From Acetobacteraceae bacterium (GTDB lineage: Bacteria > Pseudomonadota > Alphaproteobacteria > Acetobacterales > Acetobacteraceae): 13,599 bases of DNA. Positions 1 through 6,937 of this stretch are shown piece by piece (position 1 is the stretch's first letter; every line of letters begins with the position of its first letter). Under the pieces are notes generated by a model. It had not been told where the DNA came from and searched no databases. It was given only the letters and a program-made list of their open reading frames with translations. The translations under genes were made by a program, and so were the position numbers. The DNA is taken from assembly GCA_027311485.1 (NCBI GenBank), contig DAICYU010000047.1:1-13599 (forward strand). Reading direction: 5' to 3'.

Positions 1-221
1 GCCAACACACCGTTGACCCTCTCGGATGACGATCTTCAATCCCTCCGAGGCCTCAACGAGAGCATCTCCGTCGACGAGATCGTCGACGTCTATCTGCCGC
101 TGTCCCGCCTTCTGAACCTGCATGTGCGCGCGGCGCGCAACCTCAACGGCGTCACCGACACGTTCCTGGGCCAACCGCTCATCGGGCATACCTACGTCGT
201 CGCCATCGCCGGCAGCGTCGG
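1..221 (+). pseudogene. coaA: Pantothenate kinase type I (CoaA), N-terminal fragment truncated in the P-loop
   Basis: Frame 1 is open from the left edge, so the true start lies outside the window. The translation carries a type I PanK N-terminal pattern: a D-D-L-x-x-L-R-G-L-N-E segment, then the Y-L-P-L-S-R-L-L-N-L-H block, then T-D-T-F-L-G-Q-P and the strand V-V-A-I-A-G-S-V that leads into the Walker A loop. In the family this continues as G-S-V-A-V-G-K-S-T. Here similarity ends right after G-S-V, at about 219-222, and the frame runs through unrelated residues to a stop at 343-345. The ATP-binding lysine/serine and the whole C-terminal kinase body are missing, so this copy cannot phosphorylate pantothenate (first step of CoA synthesis). 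The identity is secure. Whether the break is a real rearrangement or a chimeric assembly cannot be told from the sequence. Confidence 0.8.
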
Positions 222-530
222 GCGAATGGTACGGGCGTACGCGAAAGCCAGGATGACGTTGGCGAGTCCGCCGCCGATCGAACCGCCGACGACTTGCCAG
301 AAAGCGATGCGCAGATTCACCCCCTCATACGCCCAGTTGGCATAGGTCGTCATGGTGAACGATCCGACGACGAAGCCGCCGATGACGAACGCTAGCAGTC
401 CATACAGCCAGGGATGCAACAGGCGGAGGCTGTAGACCCGCCGGGAGCCGAGATCGATCGCCCACGCCTCGACCGAGGCAAAGCGCTGCCCAAGGGTTCG
501 AGCAATATTTTGCCGATTCGTGACTTGCAT
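192..530 (-). CDS. Small two-helix membrane protein, unknown function, probably 3'-truncated
   Basis: A 112-residue reading frame with a basic/amphipathic N-terminus of about 35 residues. Two glycine-rich hydrophobic segments follow: W-L-Y-G-L-L-A-F-V-I-G-G-F-V-V-G at roughly residues 42-60, and A-F-W-Q-V-V-G-G-S-I-G-G-G-L-A-N at roughly 75-97. I chose the ATG at 528-530 because a perfect GGAGG (complement at 537-541) sits six bases upstream; an in-frame ATG at 555-557 lacks any Shine-Dalgarno. The last ten or so codons (192-221) are antisense to the coaA fragment, so the natural C-terminus was probably removed at the same breakpoint. I do not recognise the family. The G-x-x-x-G-like spacing suggests helix packing, nothing more specific. 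Confidence 0.55.
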   Translation of the reverse strand: MQVTNRQNIARTLGQRFASVEAWAIDLGSRRVYSLRLLHPWLYGLLAFVIGGFVVGSFTMTTYANWAYEGVNLRIAFWQVVGGSIGGGLANVILAFAYARTIRPTLPAMATT

Positions 531-536
531 GTAATA

Positions 537-541
537 CCTCC
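537..541 (-). promoter_or_regulatory. Shine-Dalgarno fixing the start of the small membrane protein
   Basis: GGAGG on the minus strand, six bases before the ATG at 528-530. It decides between this start and the upstream in-frame ATG at 555-557, which has no comparable site. Confidence 0.6.
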
Positions 542-705
542 AATACGGATCGGCCATACCGGCCGTGATCCAGTAACATCGGACGCCCGTTGGAGTGCCG
601 TGCTCGCAATGACGTGTTCAGGGCTGATGTCTGTAAGGCACCATTCAGGGGCCGGCAGGACCTCCCGCCTCGGCATGGCGTGACGGGAAGCTTCGGATCC
701 CTCCT

Positions 706-732
706 GCAGACATGCACCTGCCCGATGTCTGC
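706..732. terminator. Stem-loop just after the first substrate-binding protein gene
   Basis: A perfect 8-base inverted repeat, GCAGACAT (706-713) and ATGTCTGC (725-732), with an 11-base loop. It begins two bases beyond the stop codon of the minus-strand gene ending at 735. No T-run follows, so a role as terminator or 3'-end stabiliser is inferred from position only. Confidence 0.35.
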
Positions 733-734
733 GC

Positions 735-1976
735 TCAGGCGTGGATCAGGCGGCAGCCTCCCTCTGACAGAGGACGAAACGCCTTCTCCGCGGCGGTTGA
801 GGACAGCACGTTGAACACGTCCCACGGCCCCTTGCTTTGCGCCGGCGTCTTGGCCTGAAACAGGTAGCCACGCGTGATGAACCGACCGTCCGGGCGGATC
901 GCGGCCTGACCGAAACAATCATCATCGGTCGGATGCCCCTTCATCCAGTTGATCGCGTCCAGACCGGCGGCTTTGGCGTTCGCCGGCCCGAGGGCTGCGA
1001 CGGCCTTCAAGTAGTGGGTGACCGCCGCGTAACAGGCCGCGTGCAGATCGCTGGGATAGTTGTTCGGTGACTTCGGCAGGAACCGCTTGGTAAAGGCACG
1101 GGTACGATCGTTCAAGTCCCAGTAGAATATTCCCGACAGCAGCAGGCCCTGCGCGGTTTCGAGGCCCATCGACTTCACCTCGGTGATGAAGCCCACCAGT
1201 GCGGCAACCTTTATGCCTCGCTGGCTCAGATTGAACTCAGCCGCCTGCTTGACGCAGTTCTCCATATCGCCACCGGTATTGCACAGGCCGATGATCTTGG
1301 CGCCGCTCGCCTGCGCCTGGAGCAGATAGGACGAGTAGTCTGTTGTGCCCGGAAATGGATAAGGCACCTGGCCCAGCACCTTGCCGCCATGCGATGTCAC
1401 GAGGTTCGTCAGATCATTCGCGAGTGCATGTCCAAAGGTATAGTCGGCAACGATCAGATACCATGACGTGCCGCCATCACGCAGGATCGCACCGCCTGTG
1501 GAATGCGAATCAAACCAGGTGTCCGGCGCGAAATGCACCGCATTCGGACTGCAGTATTTGCCGGTCAGGTCGGCCGATGCGGCGCCCGAAATCAGCAGCG
1601 CCTTGTTCTTCTCGACAACGATACGGTTCACCGCAAGGGCGATCGCCGTATTGTTCACATCTGCAATGACATCGACGCCGTCCCGGTCGAACCATTGCCG
1701 AGCGATGCCGGAGGCGACGTCGGGCTTTTGTTGATGATCCGCGGCGATGACTTCGACGCTGAAACCATGCGCAGAGGGATTGAAGTCCGCAACCGCCTGC
1801 TTGGCCGCGAGCACGGTGGTCGGGCCGGAATTGTCCCGATATTGCCCGGAAAGATCAGTGAGTACGCCGATCCGGACAGCCTGTCCGGCCTGAGCGCGGG
1901 CGCGACGGACGGATAGTCCGGCGAGAGCGGCAACGGTGCTGCCGCCAAGCAGAGCCTCGCGGCGAAAGAGTACCAT
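735..1976 (-). CDS. ABC transporter substrate-binding protein, branched-chain amino acid type (Peripla_BP_6-like), orphan
   Basis: 413 residues. The N-terminus carries an R-R pair at residues 5-6, a hydrophobic stretch and an A-R-A cleavage site after about residue 28, so it is exported, possibly by Tat. The mature part starts with V-R-I-G-V-L-T-D-L-S-G-Q-Y-R-D, the usual first strand of type I periplasmic binding proteins of the LivJ/urea/amide group, and continues with A-A-D-H-Q-Q-K-P-D-V-A and P-F-P-G-T-T-D-Y-S-S-Y-L. Near the end are P-T-D-D-D-C-F-G (Cys354) and a terminal Cys408. An AGGAGG (complement at 1988-1993) lies 11 bases before the ATG at 1974-1976. No permease or ATPase gene is adjacent, so it is an orphan receptor that must share a transporter or feed a sensor. 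The ligand is unknown. It is a clear paralogue of the gene at 5509-6729. Confidence 0.9.
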   Translation of the reverse strand: MVLFRREALLGGSTVAALAGLSVRRARAQAGQAVRIGVLTDLSGQYRDNSGPTTVLAAKQAVADFNPSAHGFSVEVIAADHQQKPDVASGIARQWFDRDGVDVIADVNNTAIALAVNRIVVEKNKALLISGAASADLTGKYCSPNAVHFAPDTWFDSHSTGGAILRDGGTSWYLIVADYTFGHALANDLTNLVTSHGGKVLGQVPYPFPGTTDYSSYLLQAQASGAKIIGLCNTGGDMENCVKQAAEFNLSQRGIKVAALVGFITEVKSMGLETAQGLLLSGIFYWDLNDRTRAFTKRFLPKSPNNYPSDLHAACYAAVTHYLKAVAALGPANAKAAGLDAINWMKGHPTDDDCFGQAAIRPDGRFITRGYLFQAKTPAQSKGPWDVFNVLSSTAAEKAFRPLSEGGCRLIHA

Positions 1977-2182
1977 GATGGCCCGAACCTCCTCTTATAC
2001 TGCCTTGCCATCGTCCGACCGCGGGGACGAACGTGGATACGATTGATTGACGAACCGTCAAGACGAACGCGCGACGGTATGCCGATCGTATCGAATGGCT
2101 GCGCCGCCGGCCAGACCAGGCGCCGACTTGAACCGGGCATTATGCCGTGCGGTAATCGACGGGACAAACAGGGGGAAGCATC

Positions 2183-3283
2183 ATGAGCGCCACAGACGCC
2201 AAAACCCGGTTCGGCCGCATCTTCCCGCCGCGGGAGGCTTGGCTGGCCAAAGCACCGCCGGAACCGATCATCGATCCGGATTTGCCGATCATTGATACGC
2301 ACCACCATCTCTGGCATCGGCAGGCGAGCAAGGGCGGCGCCGCCGGCGCTCGTGGCGAATCCTGGGAGGTGCCGGCCTTCCGCTATCTGCTGGATGAATT
2401 CCTCGCCGACTGCGCCACCGGACACAACATCGTCGGCAGCGTCTTCCTGCAATGCCATTCCATGTATCGCAACGGCGGGCCGGCGATGATGCGGCCCGTG
2501 GGTGAAACCGAGTTCGTGGCCGGCATCGCCGCCATGAGCGACAGCGGCGGATACGGCAGGACCAAGGTGGCCGCCGGCATTGTCGGATATGCCGACCTGA
2601 CCGCGGGTGACTGGGTTACCCCGGTGCTGGAGGCGCATATTCGTGCCGGCGGCGGCCGTTTCCGGGGCGTCCGGCATTCTGCCGGCTATGACGCCGACCC
2701 GGTGATCGGCAACAGCGCGCCGGACCTGCAACCCGGCCTCTACCTGCGCCAGGATTTCCGTGCCGGCCTGGCCCGCCTGTCGGCCCTGGGCTTGTCGCTC
2801 GACGCATGGGGATTTCATCCCCAGATCCCCGACATCACTGACCTTGCCCGCGCCTTCCCGGGGACCACCATCATTGTCGGCCATTGCGGCGGGCCGCTTG
2901 GCTACGGGCGGTATGCCGGCAAGAAGGACGAGGTCTTTGCCGATTGGCGACGGTCGGTGACCGATTTGGCTGCGTGCCCGAACGTGACGATGAAACTGGG
3001 CGGCATGATGATGCGGCTGGCCGCCTATGACTACATGGGACTCGATGCGCCGCCGTCGTCCGAACAGCTCGCGGCGCACTGGCGGCCGTATGTGGAAACC
3101 TGCGTGGAACTTTTCGGCGCGGACCGCTGCATCGCCGAGAGCAATTTCCCGGTCGAAAAGATGGGCATTGGCTTCGCCGCGCTGTTCAACGCCCTGAAAC
3201 GTCTCAGCGCCGGCTGCTCGGCTGCCGAGAAGGCCGCCATTTTTGCCGGCACGGCCCGGCGGGTGTACCGGCTGGACTGCTGA
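2183..3283 (+). CDS. Amidohydrolase_2 family metal-dependent hydrolase
   Basis: 366 residues, no signal peptide, cytoplasmic. It fits the amidohydrolase_2 (COG3618-like) TIM-barrel family, which includes lactonases and decarboxylases acting on C-O or C-C bonds. Visible landmarks are the first metal motif D-T-H-H-H-L-W-H (H40 and H42 the likely ligands), a mid-protein G-F-H-P-Q, the V-G-H-C-G-G-P-L strand end (H234), and the late motif A-E-S-N-F-P-V-E-K (E319-P323), where many relatives have S-D-F-P. G-G-G-A-A-G-like purines (GGGGAAG) lie just before the ATG at 2183. It is divergent from the substrate-binding protein gene at 735-1976 with 206 bases between, so a shared control region is possible. 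The substrate cannot be named from sequence; E in place of the usual late D is common in this subfamily and does not by itself imply inactivity. Confidence 0.88.
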   Translation: MSATDAKTRFGRIFPPREAWLAKAPPEPIIDPDLPIIDTHHHLWHRQASKGGAAGARGESWEVPAFRYLLDEFLADCATGHNIVGSVFLQCHSMYRNGGPAMMRPVGETEFVAGIAAMSDSGGYGRTKVAAGIVGYADLTAGDWVTPVLEAHIRAGGGRFRGVRHSAGYDADPVIGNSAPDLQPGLYLRQDFRAGLARLSALGLSLDAWGFHPQIPDITDLARAFPGTTIIVGHCGGPLGYGRYAGKKDEVFADWRRSVTDLAACPNVTMKLGGMMMRLAAYDYMGLDAPPSSEQLAAHWRPYVETCVELFGADRCIAESNFPVEKMGIGFAALFNALKRLSAGCSAAEKAAIFAGTARRVYRLDC

Positions 3284-3351
3284 CACCGGGCGGGCCGCGC
3301 AGCTCTGCCCAGTCCGCCTTGGTTCAGCCCGCCCAGCCCAACATGCTTGGC

Positions 3352-4188
3352 TCAGCCTGCCTTGCTCAGCCGGTCGAACGCAGCGAGACGCATCACCAGC
3401 GACTCCATGTCCCGCAGCGGGATCATGTTCGGTCCATCACTCGGGGCATGGTCAGGATCTGGATGGGTTTCGATGAACACGGCCGCCACGCCGACAGCCA
3501 GGGCGGCCCGCGCCAGCACCGGCGCGAATTCCCGCTGACCGCCGGAGGATGTCCCCTGCCCGCCTGGCTGCTGCACCGAGTGGGTGGCGTCGAAGACCAC
3601 TGGGTAGCCGGTGCGTGCCATGATCGGCAGGGCACGGAAGTCCGTGACCAGGGTGTTGTAGCCGAAGCTGGCACCGCGCTCACACAGCAGGATGTTCTGG
3701 TTGCCGGTGCTGGCGATCTTGGCGGCCACGTTCACCATGTCCCACGGCGCGAGGAACTGCCCCTTCTTGACGTTGATCGCCCTTCCGGTTTCACCGGCTG
3801 CAAGCAGCAGGTCGGTCTGCCTGCACAGGAAGGCGGGGATCTGCAGCACGTCCACCGCCTCGGCCGCCGGGGCGCATTGCTCGGCGGTATGCACGTCGGT
3901 CAGCACCGGGAGCCCGGTTGTCGCCCGCACCTCGCTGAGGATTGCCAGGCCCGCCTGCATACCGATGCCACGGGCGGCCGACGCGCTGGTGCGATTGGCC
4001 TTGTCGAAGCTCGACTTGTAGATGATGGGCACGCCGGTTCGCTGGCTGATGTCTCGCAGCGCCTGGGCAACCTCCAGCGCATGCGACCGCGACTCGATCT
4101 GGCAGGGGCCGGCGATCAATGTGAACGGGCGATGGTTGCCTACCTCCACAGCGCCGACCCTTACGATCCGGTCTGTTACAGTTTGCAT
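3352..4188 (-). CDS. kdsA: 3-deoxy-8-phosphooctulonate synthase (KdsA)
   Basis: 278 residues, close to the family length. The enzyme condenses phosphoenolpyruvate with arabinose-5-phosphate to give Kdo-8-phosphate, the committed step to the Kdo sugar of LPS. Landmarks in order: I-A-G-P-C-Q-I-E-S (Cys29), Y-K-S-S-F-D-K-A-N-R-T-S, T-D-V-H, Q-I-P-A-F-L-C-R-Q-T-D-L, N-V-K-K-G-Q-F, C-E-R-G-A-S-F-G-Y, F-D-A-T-H-S-V-Q, and E-T-H-P-D-P-D-H-A with a following D-G-P. Cys29, with the His of D-A-T-H, the Glu of E-T-H-P and the Asp of D-G-P, matches the ligand set of metal-dependent KdsA (Aquifex type) rather than the Asn-containing E. coli type. A GAAGGA-like site precedes the ATG. It is a single gene here, convergent with the amidohydrolase (68 bases between stops), and not in the pyrG-kdsA-eno order often seen elsewhere. 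Confidence 0.96.
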   Translation of the reverse strand: MQTVTDRIVRVGAVEVGNHRPFTLIAGPCQIESRSHALEVAQALRDISQRTGVPIIYKSSFDKANRTSASAARGIGMQAGLAILSEVRATTGLPVLTDVHTAEQCAPAAEAVDVLQIPAFLCRQTDLLLAAGETGRAINVKKGQFLAPWDMVNVAAKIASTGNQNILLCERGASFGYNTLVTDFRALPIMARTGYPVVFDATHSVQQPGGQGTSSGGQREFAPVLARAALAVGVAAVFIETHPDPDHAPSDGPNMIPLRDMESLVMRLAAFDRLSKAG

Positions 4189-4548
4189 GGCAGAAGTCCT
4201 TCGGATCCACGGGTGAATGGCCGGTTCTGTTTTCCGCCTGCGGCGCGGTCAAGCAATAACCCCGAAATCATCGCGAAAATGCGGGTGCAGTCCGTATAGA
4301 AGCGCCCGGATCGATGCGCATGCAGACGAATCGATGCGGAAAAGTCACACCGCATGAGTATTTTCAGCAACACATGAACTAAATTCCATTCTCTAGGTTT
4401 GTAGTCCTCTAATGACACGTTATCCACAGGCTATTTTTATTGAAATGAGCTGATACAGTCGAATTTTTGCCTTCCGAGGATTGTCAGGTTTGCAACCCTG
4501 TAGTTACCCCAAAGCTTATCCGACATAGACAGCGGCGGGACGGATCTG
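4189..4548. other. 360-base divergent intergenic region, partly AT-rich, with one DnaA-box-like site and a spaced direct repeat
   Basis: This region separates kdsA from the CHAP gene. Its right half (about 4350-4480) is much richer in A+T than the rest of the window. It holds a perfect TTATCCACA (4420-4428) and two copies of ATCGATGCG (4310-4318 and 4330-4338) exactly 20 bases apart. I see no convincing paired -35/-10 elements, no open frame with coding character and no RNA-like structure. Confidence 0.5.
4420..4428 (+). promoter_or_regulatory. DnaA-box-like 9-mer
   Basis: TTATCCACA matches the strong DnaA box consensus in all nine positions and sits in the AT-rich part of the kdsA/CHAP intergenic region. 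It is a single box, so it could be chance or a DnaA titration/regulatory site. There is no cluster that would suggest an origin. Confidence 0.3.
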
Positions 4549-5376
4549 ATGAAGACTTGGGGCAAGGAGGGCAAAGCGGTACTGTTCGGGGCGACGCTTT
4601 TGTTCAGTAGCCCTATTATGATATCCGCCAACGCCGCCAGCCCTGCGCACCACACAGCGCAGCGCCATACATCTCGCGTGCATTCCTCGGTTTCGAACTG
4701 GGCTTCGTCGGGGCTGATACAGCCGATCAGGATCGGGACCAAGTTTGCGCCGCGCAACCATCTCATACACGGTACCGTTGCGCGTGGACGACGGTTTGCA
4801 ACCCGATCCTACGGCATTTCCTGCGTGCCATACGCTCGTGAGGTGTCCGGGATCATTGTTGTCGGCGATGCATGGCAGTGGTGGCACAACGCCGCCGGCC
4901 GTTATGCCCGCGGCGATCGCCCGGAGGTGGGCAGCGTGCTGAACTTCCGCAGCAACCGCCGGATGCCTCTGGGTCATGTCGCGGTAGTGGACCGCGTCGT
5001 CAATGCGCGCGAAATCATCGTGGAACATGCCAATTGGGGCACCTACGGGGTGCGTGGCGGGATCATGCGTAACGTGACCGTTGTCGACGTGTCCGAGGCG
5101 AACAATTGGTCGGCGGTGCGGGTGGAACTCGGCCGCGGGGCTGATTTCGGTTCGGTGTATCCGACCTACGGTTTCATCTACAACCGGCCGGATACGGGTG
5201 TGATTACTGCGAGCGTGGCTCGGCCGGCACCGCAGCCGGACATCAATCCGGTTCCGTCCGATCTGCGGCCGCGCGCCGAACAGCCGTGGCACATGGTGGA
5301 GGAAGTTGCCGAAGCACCGTCCACGACGCGCCACCCTATCGACCTACGCATGTCGGCGAACGCGGGCGTACGCTGA
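4549..5376 (+). CDS. Exported CHAP-domain cysteine peptidase/amidase
   Basis: 275 residues. A signal peptide (basic start, hydrophobic core at about 10-26, A-N-A cleavage after residue 29) directs export. After a low-complexity His/Ser/Arg-rich linker (about 30-80) comes a CHAP (NlpC/P60-like) fold: S-C-V-P-Y-A-R with nucleophile Cys92, G-D-A-W-Q-W-W, the R-x-E-V-G-S-V-L-N-F strand, G-H-V-A-V-V with His143, and V-E-H-A-N-W with Glu159/Asn162 as the third catalytic position. Such proteins cut peptidoglycan stem peptides or amide bonds; a wall-remodelling role in the periplasm is the likely one. The C-terminal 60 or so residues are proline-rich and look disordered. The Shine-Dalgarno is weak (GGGACGG). 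The gene stands alone and converges on the second binding-protein gene, with a strong hairpin between them. Confidence 0.87.
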   Translation: MKTWGKEGKAVLFGATLLFSSPIMISANAASPAHHTAQRHTSRVHSSVSNWASSGLIQPIRIGTKFAPRNHLIHGTVARGRRFATRSYGISCVPYAREVSGIIVVGDAWQWWHNAAGRYARGDRPEVGSVLNFRSNRRMPLGHVAVVDRVVNAREIIVEHANWGTYGVRGGIMRNVTVVDVSEANNWSAVRVELGRGADFGSVYPTYGFIYNRPDTGVITASVARPAPQPDINPVPSDLRPRAEQPWHMVEEVAEAPSTTRHPIDLRMSANAGVR

Positions 5377-5396
5377 CTTTCCAGACACGATCACCA

Positions 5397-5440
5397 AAGG
5401 CTTCCAGCCTGACGGAGTCGCACCGTCAGGCTGGAGCCTT
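5397..5440. terminator. Strong hairpin between convergent CHAP and substrate-binding protein genes
   Basis: Arms 5397-5415 and 5423-5440 pair over 18 positions (AAGGCT...CCAGCCTGACGG with its complement) with a single-base bulge and a 7-base loop. It lies 21 bases after the CHAP stop and 69 bases beyond the stop of the minus-strand gene. The T-tract is poor on both sides, so factor-independent termination is probable but not certain; it could serve both genes. Confidence 0.7.
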
Positions 5441-5508
5441 CTGCGGCGTGCTCCGGTAGCAACCCGGTCTCAGGGCTGCCGACGTCGTTTTGATATTACC
5501 CGTCCACG

Positions 5509-6729
5509 CTACGCCTTGATCAACGGGCAGGCCCGGTCAGACAGAGGGCGGAACGCCTCCTCAGCGGGCGTGGTGCTCAAGAGCGTGAACAAATCCCATT
5601 TGTGCTTGCTCTCCGAGGGCTGCTTCACCTCGAACAGGTAAGCTGGATGGATCTTGCGGCCATCTTCCCGAATGTGGCCGGGACCGAAGCAGTCATCATC
5701 CGTCGGCATCGCCTTCATTCGCGCAACAGTGGCCGCGCCGTCCCGTTTGGCGTGTGCGGCCCCCATGTCTTGCACCACTTTCAGATAATGCAGGGCGCAG
5801 GAGTAGTTGCCTGCCTGCGCCATGTTTGGCCAGAGCGTCACCTTCGGCTGGATGCGCTTCTGAAAGGCGCGCGTTCGGTCATTCAGGTCCCAGTAGTAGG
5901 TTTCCGACAGGCGGGTGCCCGCCGCCATCTGAATGCCGATGGCGTGCATGTCGGTCGTGTAGGCCACCATTGCGGCGATGTTCATGGTGCGGGTCAGGCC
6001 GAATTCGTGCGCTTGCTTGATCACGTTGACCAAGTCTGCGCCGGCGCCGCAAACACCCAGGATCTTCGCGCCTGACGCCTGCGCCTTGACCAAATACGAT
6101 GAAAAGTCGGTGGTTTCCGGAAACGGATACACCTGTGCGCCCAGTATTTTTCCGCCGCCTGCTTCCACGAACTTCGTGGTGTCGCGCTGCGTGGCTTCGC
6201 CGAACGCATAATTCGGCGTAATGAAATACCAGGTATCGCCACCCGCCCGTACGATGGCGCCGCCGGTCGAGCGCGCCTCCATATAGGTGTCAAACGCCCA
6301 GTGCATCGAATTCGGCGTACACGCCTTGCCGGTCACGTCCGACGACGCGGTGCTGGTGGCAATCATGATCTTGTTCTTCTCTTTCACGATCGACGCCAAC
6401 GCCAGGGCGCAAGACGTTGCAGCGATATCAATGATGATGTCCACGTCCCGCTGGTCGAACCATTCGCGCGCCATGCTGACCGCAACGTCGGGTTTGTTCT
6501 GATGATCGGCGGACAGCACCTCGACATCAAACCCGTTTGCGGCGAACTCACTGACCGCCTGCCCGGCGCAGATTACGCCGGTGGGACCGTTCACGTCGCG
6601 ATAGGGTCCGGATTGATCGTTCATCACGCCAATCCGGATGACAGGCTTTGCCTGGGCGCGGGCGCGGAGCGGCGCTGTCACGGCAGTGGCCGCGCCAGCA
6701 CCCAGGAGGGTGCGACGGTAAAGTGTCAT
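5509..6729 (-). CDS. ABC transporter substrate-binding protein, branched-chain amino acid type, second orphan paralogue
   Basis: 406 residues, R-R at 5-6 followed by a hydrophobic segment and an A-R-A site after residue 25 (Tat-like or Sec export). The mature protein opens with I-R-I-G-V-M-N-D-Q-S-G-P-Y-R-D, typical of type I binding proteins. It shares many blocks with the protein encoded at 735-1976: A-D-H-Q-N-K-P-D-V-A, the Y-P-F-P-x-T-T-D motif, A-Q-A-S-G-A-K-I, Y-W-D-L-N-D-R-T-R-A-F, P-T-D-D-D-C-F-G (Cys347) and a C-terminal Cys401. The two late cysteines are 54 residues apart in both proteins. GGAGG (complement at 6739-6743) lies nine bases before the ATG. No permease or ATPase is nearby. 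The ligand is unknown; small amides, urea-like or hydrophobic amino acid ligands are typical of the wider family. Confidence 0.9.
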   Translation of the reverse strand: MTLYRRTLLGAGAATAVTAPLRARAQAKPVIRIGVMNDQSGPYRDVNGPTGVICAGQAVSEFAANGFDVEVLSADHQNKPDVAVSMAREWFDQRDVDIIIDIAATSCALALASIVKEKNKIMIATSTASSDVTGKACTPNSMHWAFDTYMEARSTGGAIVRAGGDTWYFITPNYAFGEATQRDTTKFVEAGGGKILGAQVYPFPETTDFSSYLVKAQASGAKILGVCGAGADLVNVIKQAHEFGLTRTMNIAAMVAYTTDMHAIGIQMAAGTRLSETYYWDLNDRTRAFQKRIQPKVTLWPNMAQAGNYSCALHYLKVVQDMGAAHAKRDGAATVARMKAMPTDDDCFGPGHIREDGRKIHPAYLFEVKQPSESKHKWDLFTLLSTTPAEEAFRPLSDRACPLIKA

Positions 6730-6842
6730 TGTGACGAGCCTCCGGTTTATTTTCCGGCAGGCTAAGCGAAGCGGCAGGAGCGGCGTCTGAAGAAGTCGGG
6801 TTCAACGCCAGAAGGGGCATCAAATCTCAAGTAGGCACCTAT

Positions 6843-6874
6843 GCCGCCGGCTGTTCAGCCTCTGGCGATCGCGT
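6843..6874. repeat. REP-like repeat, copy 1 (partial)
   Basis: This 32-base unit recurs at 6904-6935 with one mismatch (G to A in the loop), 61 bases downstream. It contains the inner GGCT/AGCC and GCC/GGC pairing of the element but lacks a clear outer stem. It lies between the two convergent-side ends of the rlpA gene and the binding-protein start at 6729. Confidence 0.65.
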
Positions 6875-6890
6875 GTCAGATTGTCACCAT

Positions 6891-6937
6891 GAACGCGCTT
6901 CACGCCGCCGGCTATTCAGCCTCTGGCGATCGCGTTC
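6891..6937. repeat. REP-like palindromic element, copy 2
   Basis: An imperfect palindrome with three stacked helices: GAACGCG (6891-6897) with CGCGTTC (6931-6937); CGCC (6903-6906) with GGCG (6925-6928); GGCT (6910-6913) with AGCC (6918-6921) around an ATTC loop. It begins right at the stop codon of the minus-strand rlpA gene, so it could also act as its transcript end. The same architecture with different outer arms occurs at 13352-13394. Confidence 0.65.

Noticed and set aside
192..557. Longer version of the small membrane protein starting at 557
   Set aside because: No Shine-Dalgarno before that ATG, while the ATG at 528-530 has a perfect GGAGG at ideal spacing.
1655..3286. Very long minus-strand open frame (about 540 codons) opposite the amidohydrolase gene
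   Set aside because: It lies antisense to a gene with clear family motifs, its product is low-complexity His/Arg/Gly-rich without recognisable domains, and it arises from GC-rich codon structure.
3301..3375. Short C/G-rich near-repeats (variants of CAGCCTGCC / CTCAGCC) between convergent genes
   Set aside because: Short and irregular, partly within the kdsA 3' coding end; no consistent unit or strong hairpin.
3319..4299. Plus-strand open frame of about 326 codons opposite kdsA
   Set aside because: Antisense shadow of an unmistakable kdsA; no ribosome site and no domain-like sequence.
6843..6937. Possible CRISPR repeat pair
   Set aside because: Only two units with a 29-base gap, and the unit is an imperfect palindrome repeated elsewhere as a solitary element; no cas genes.
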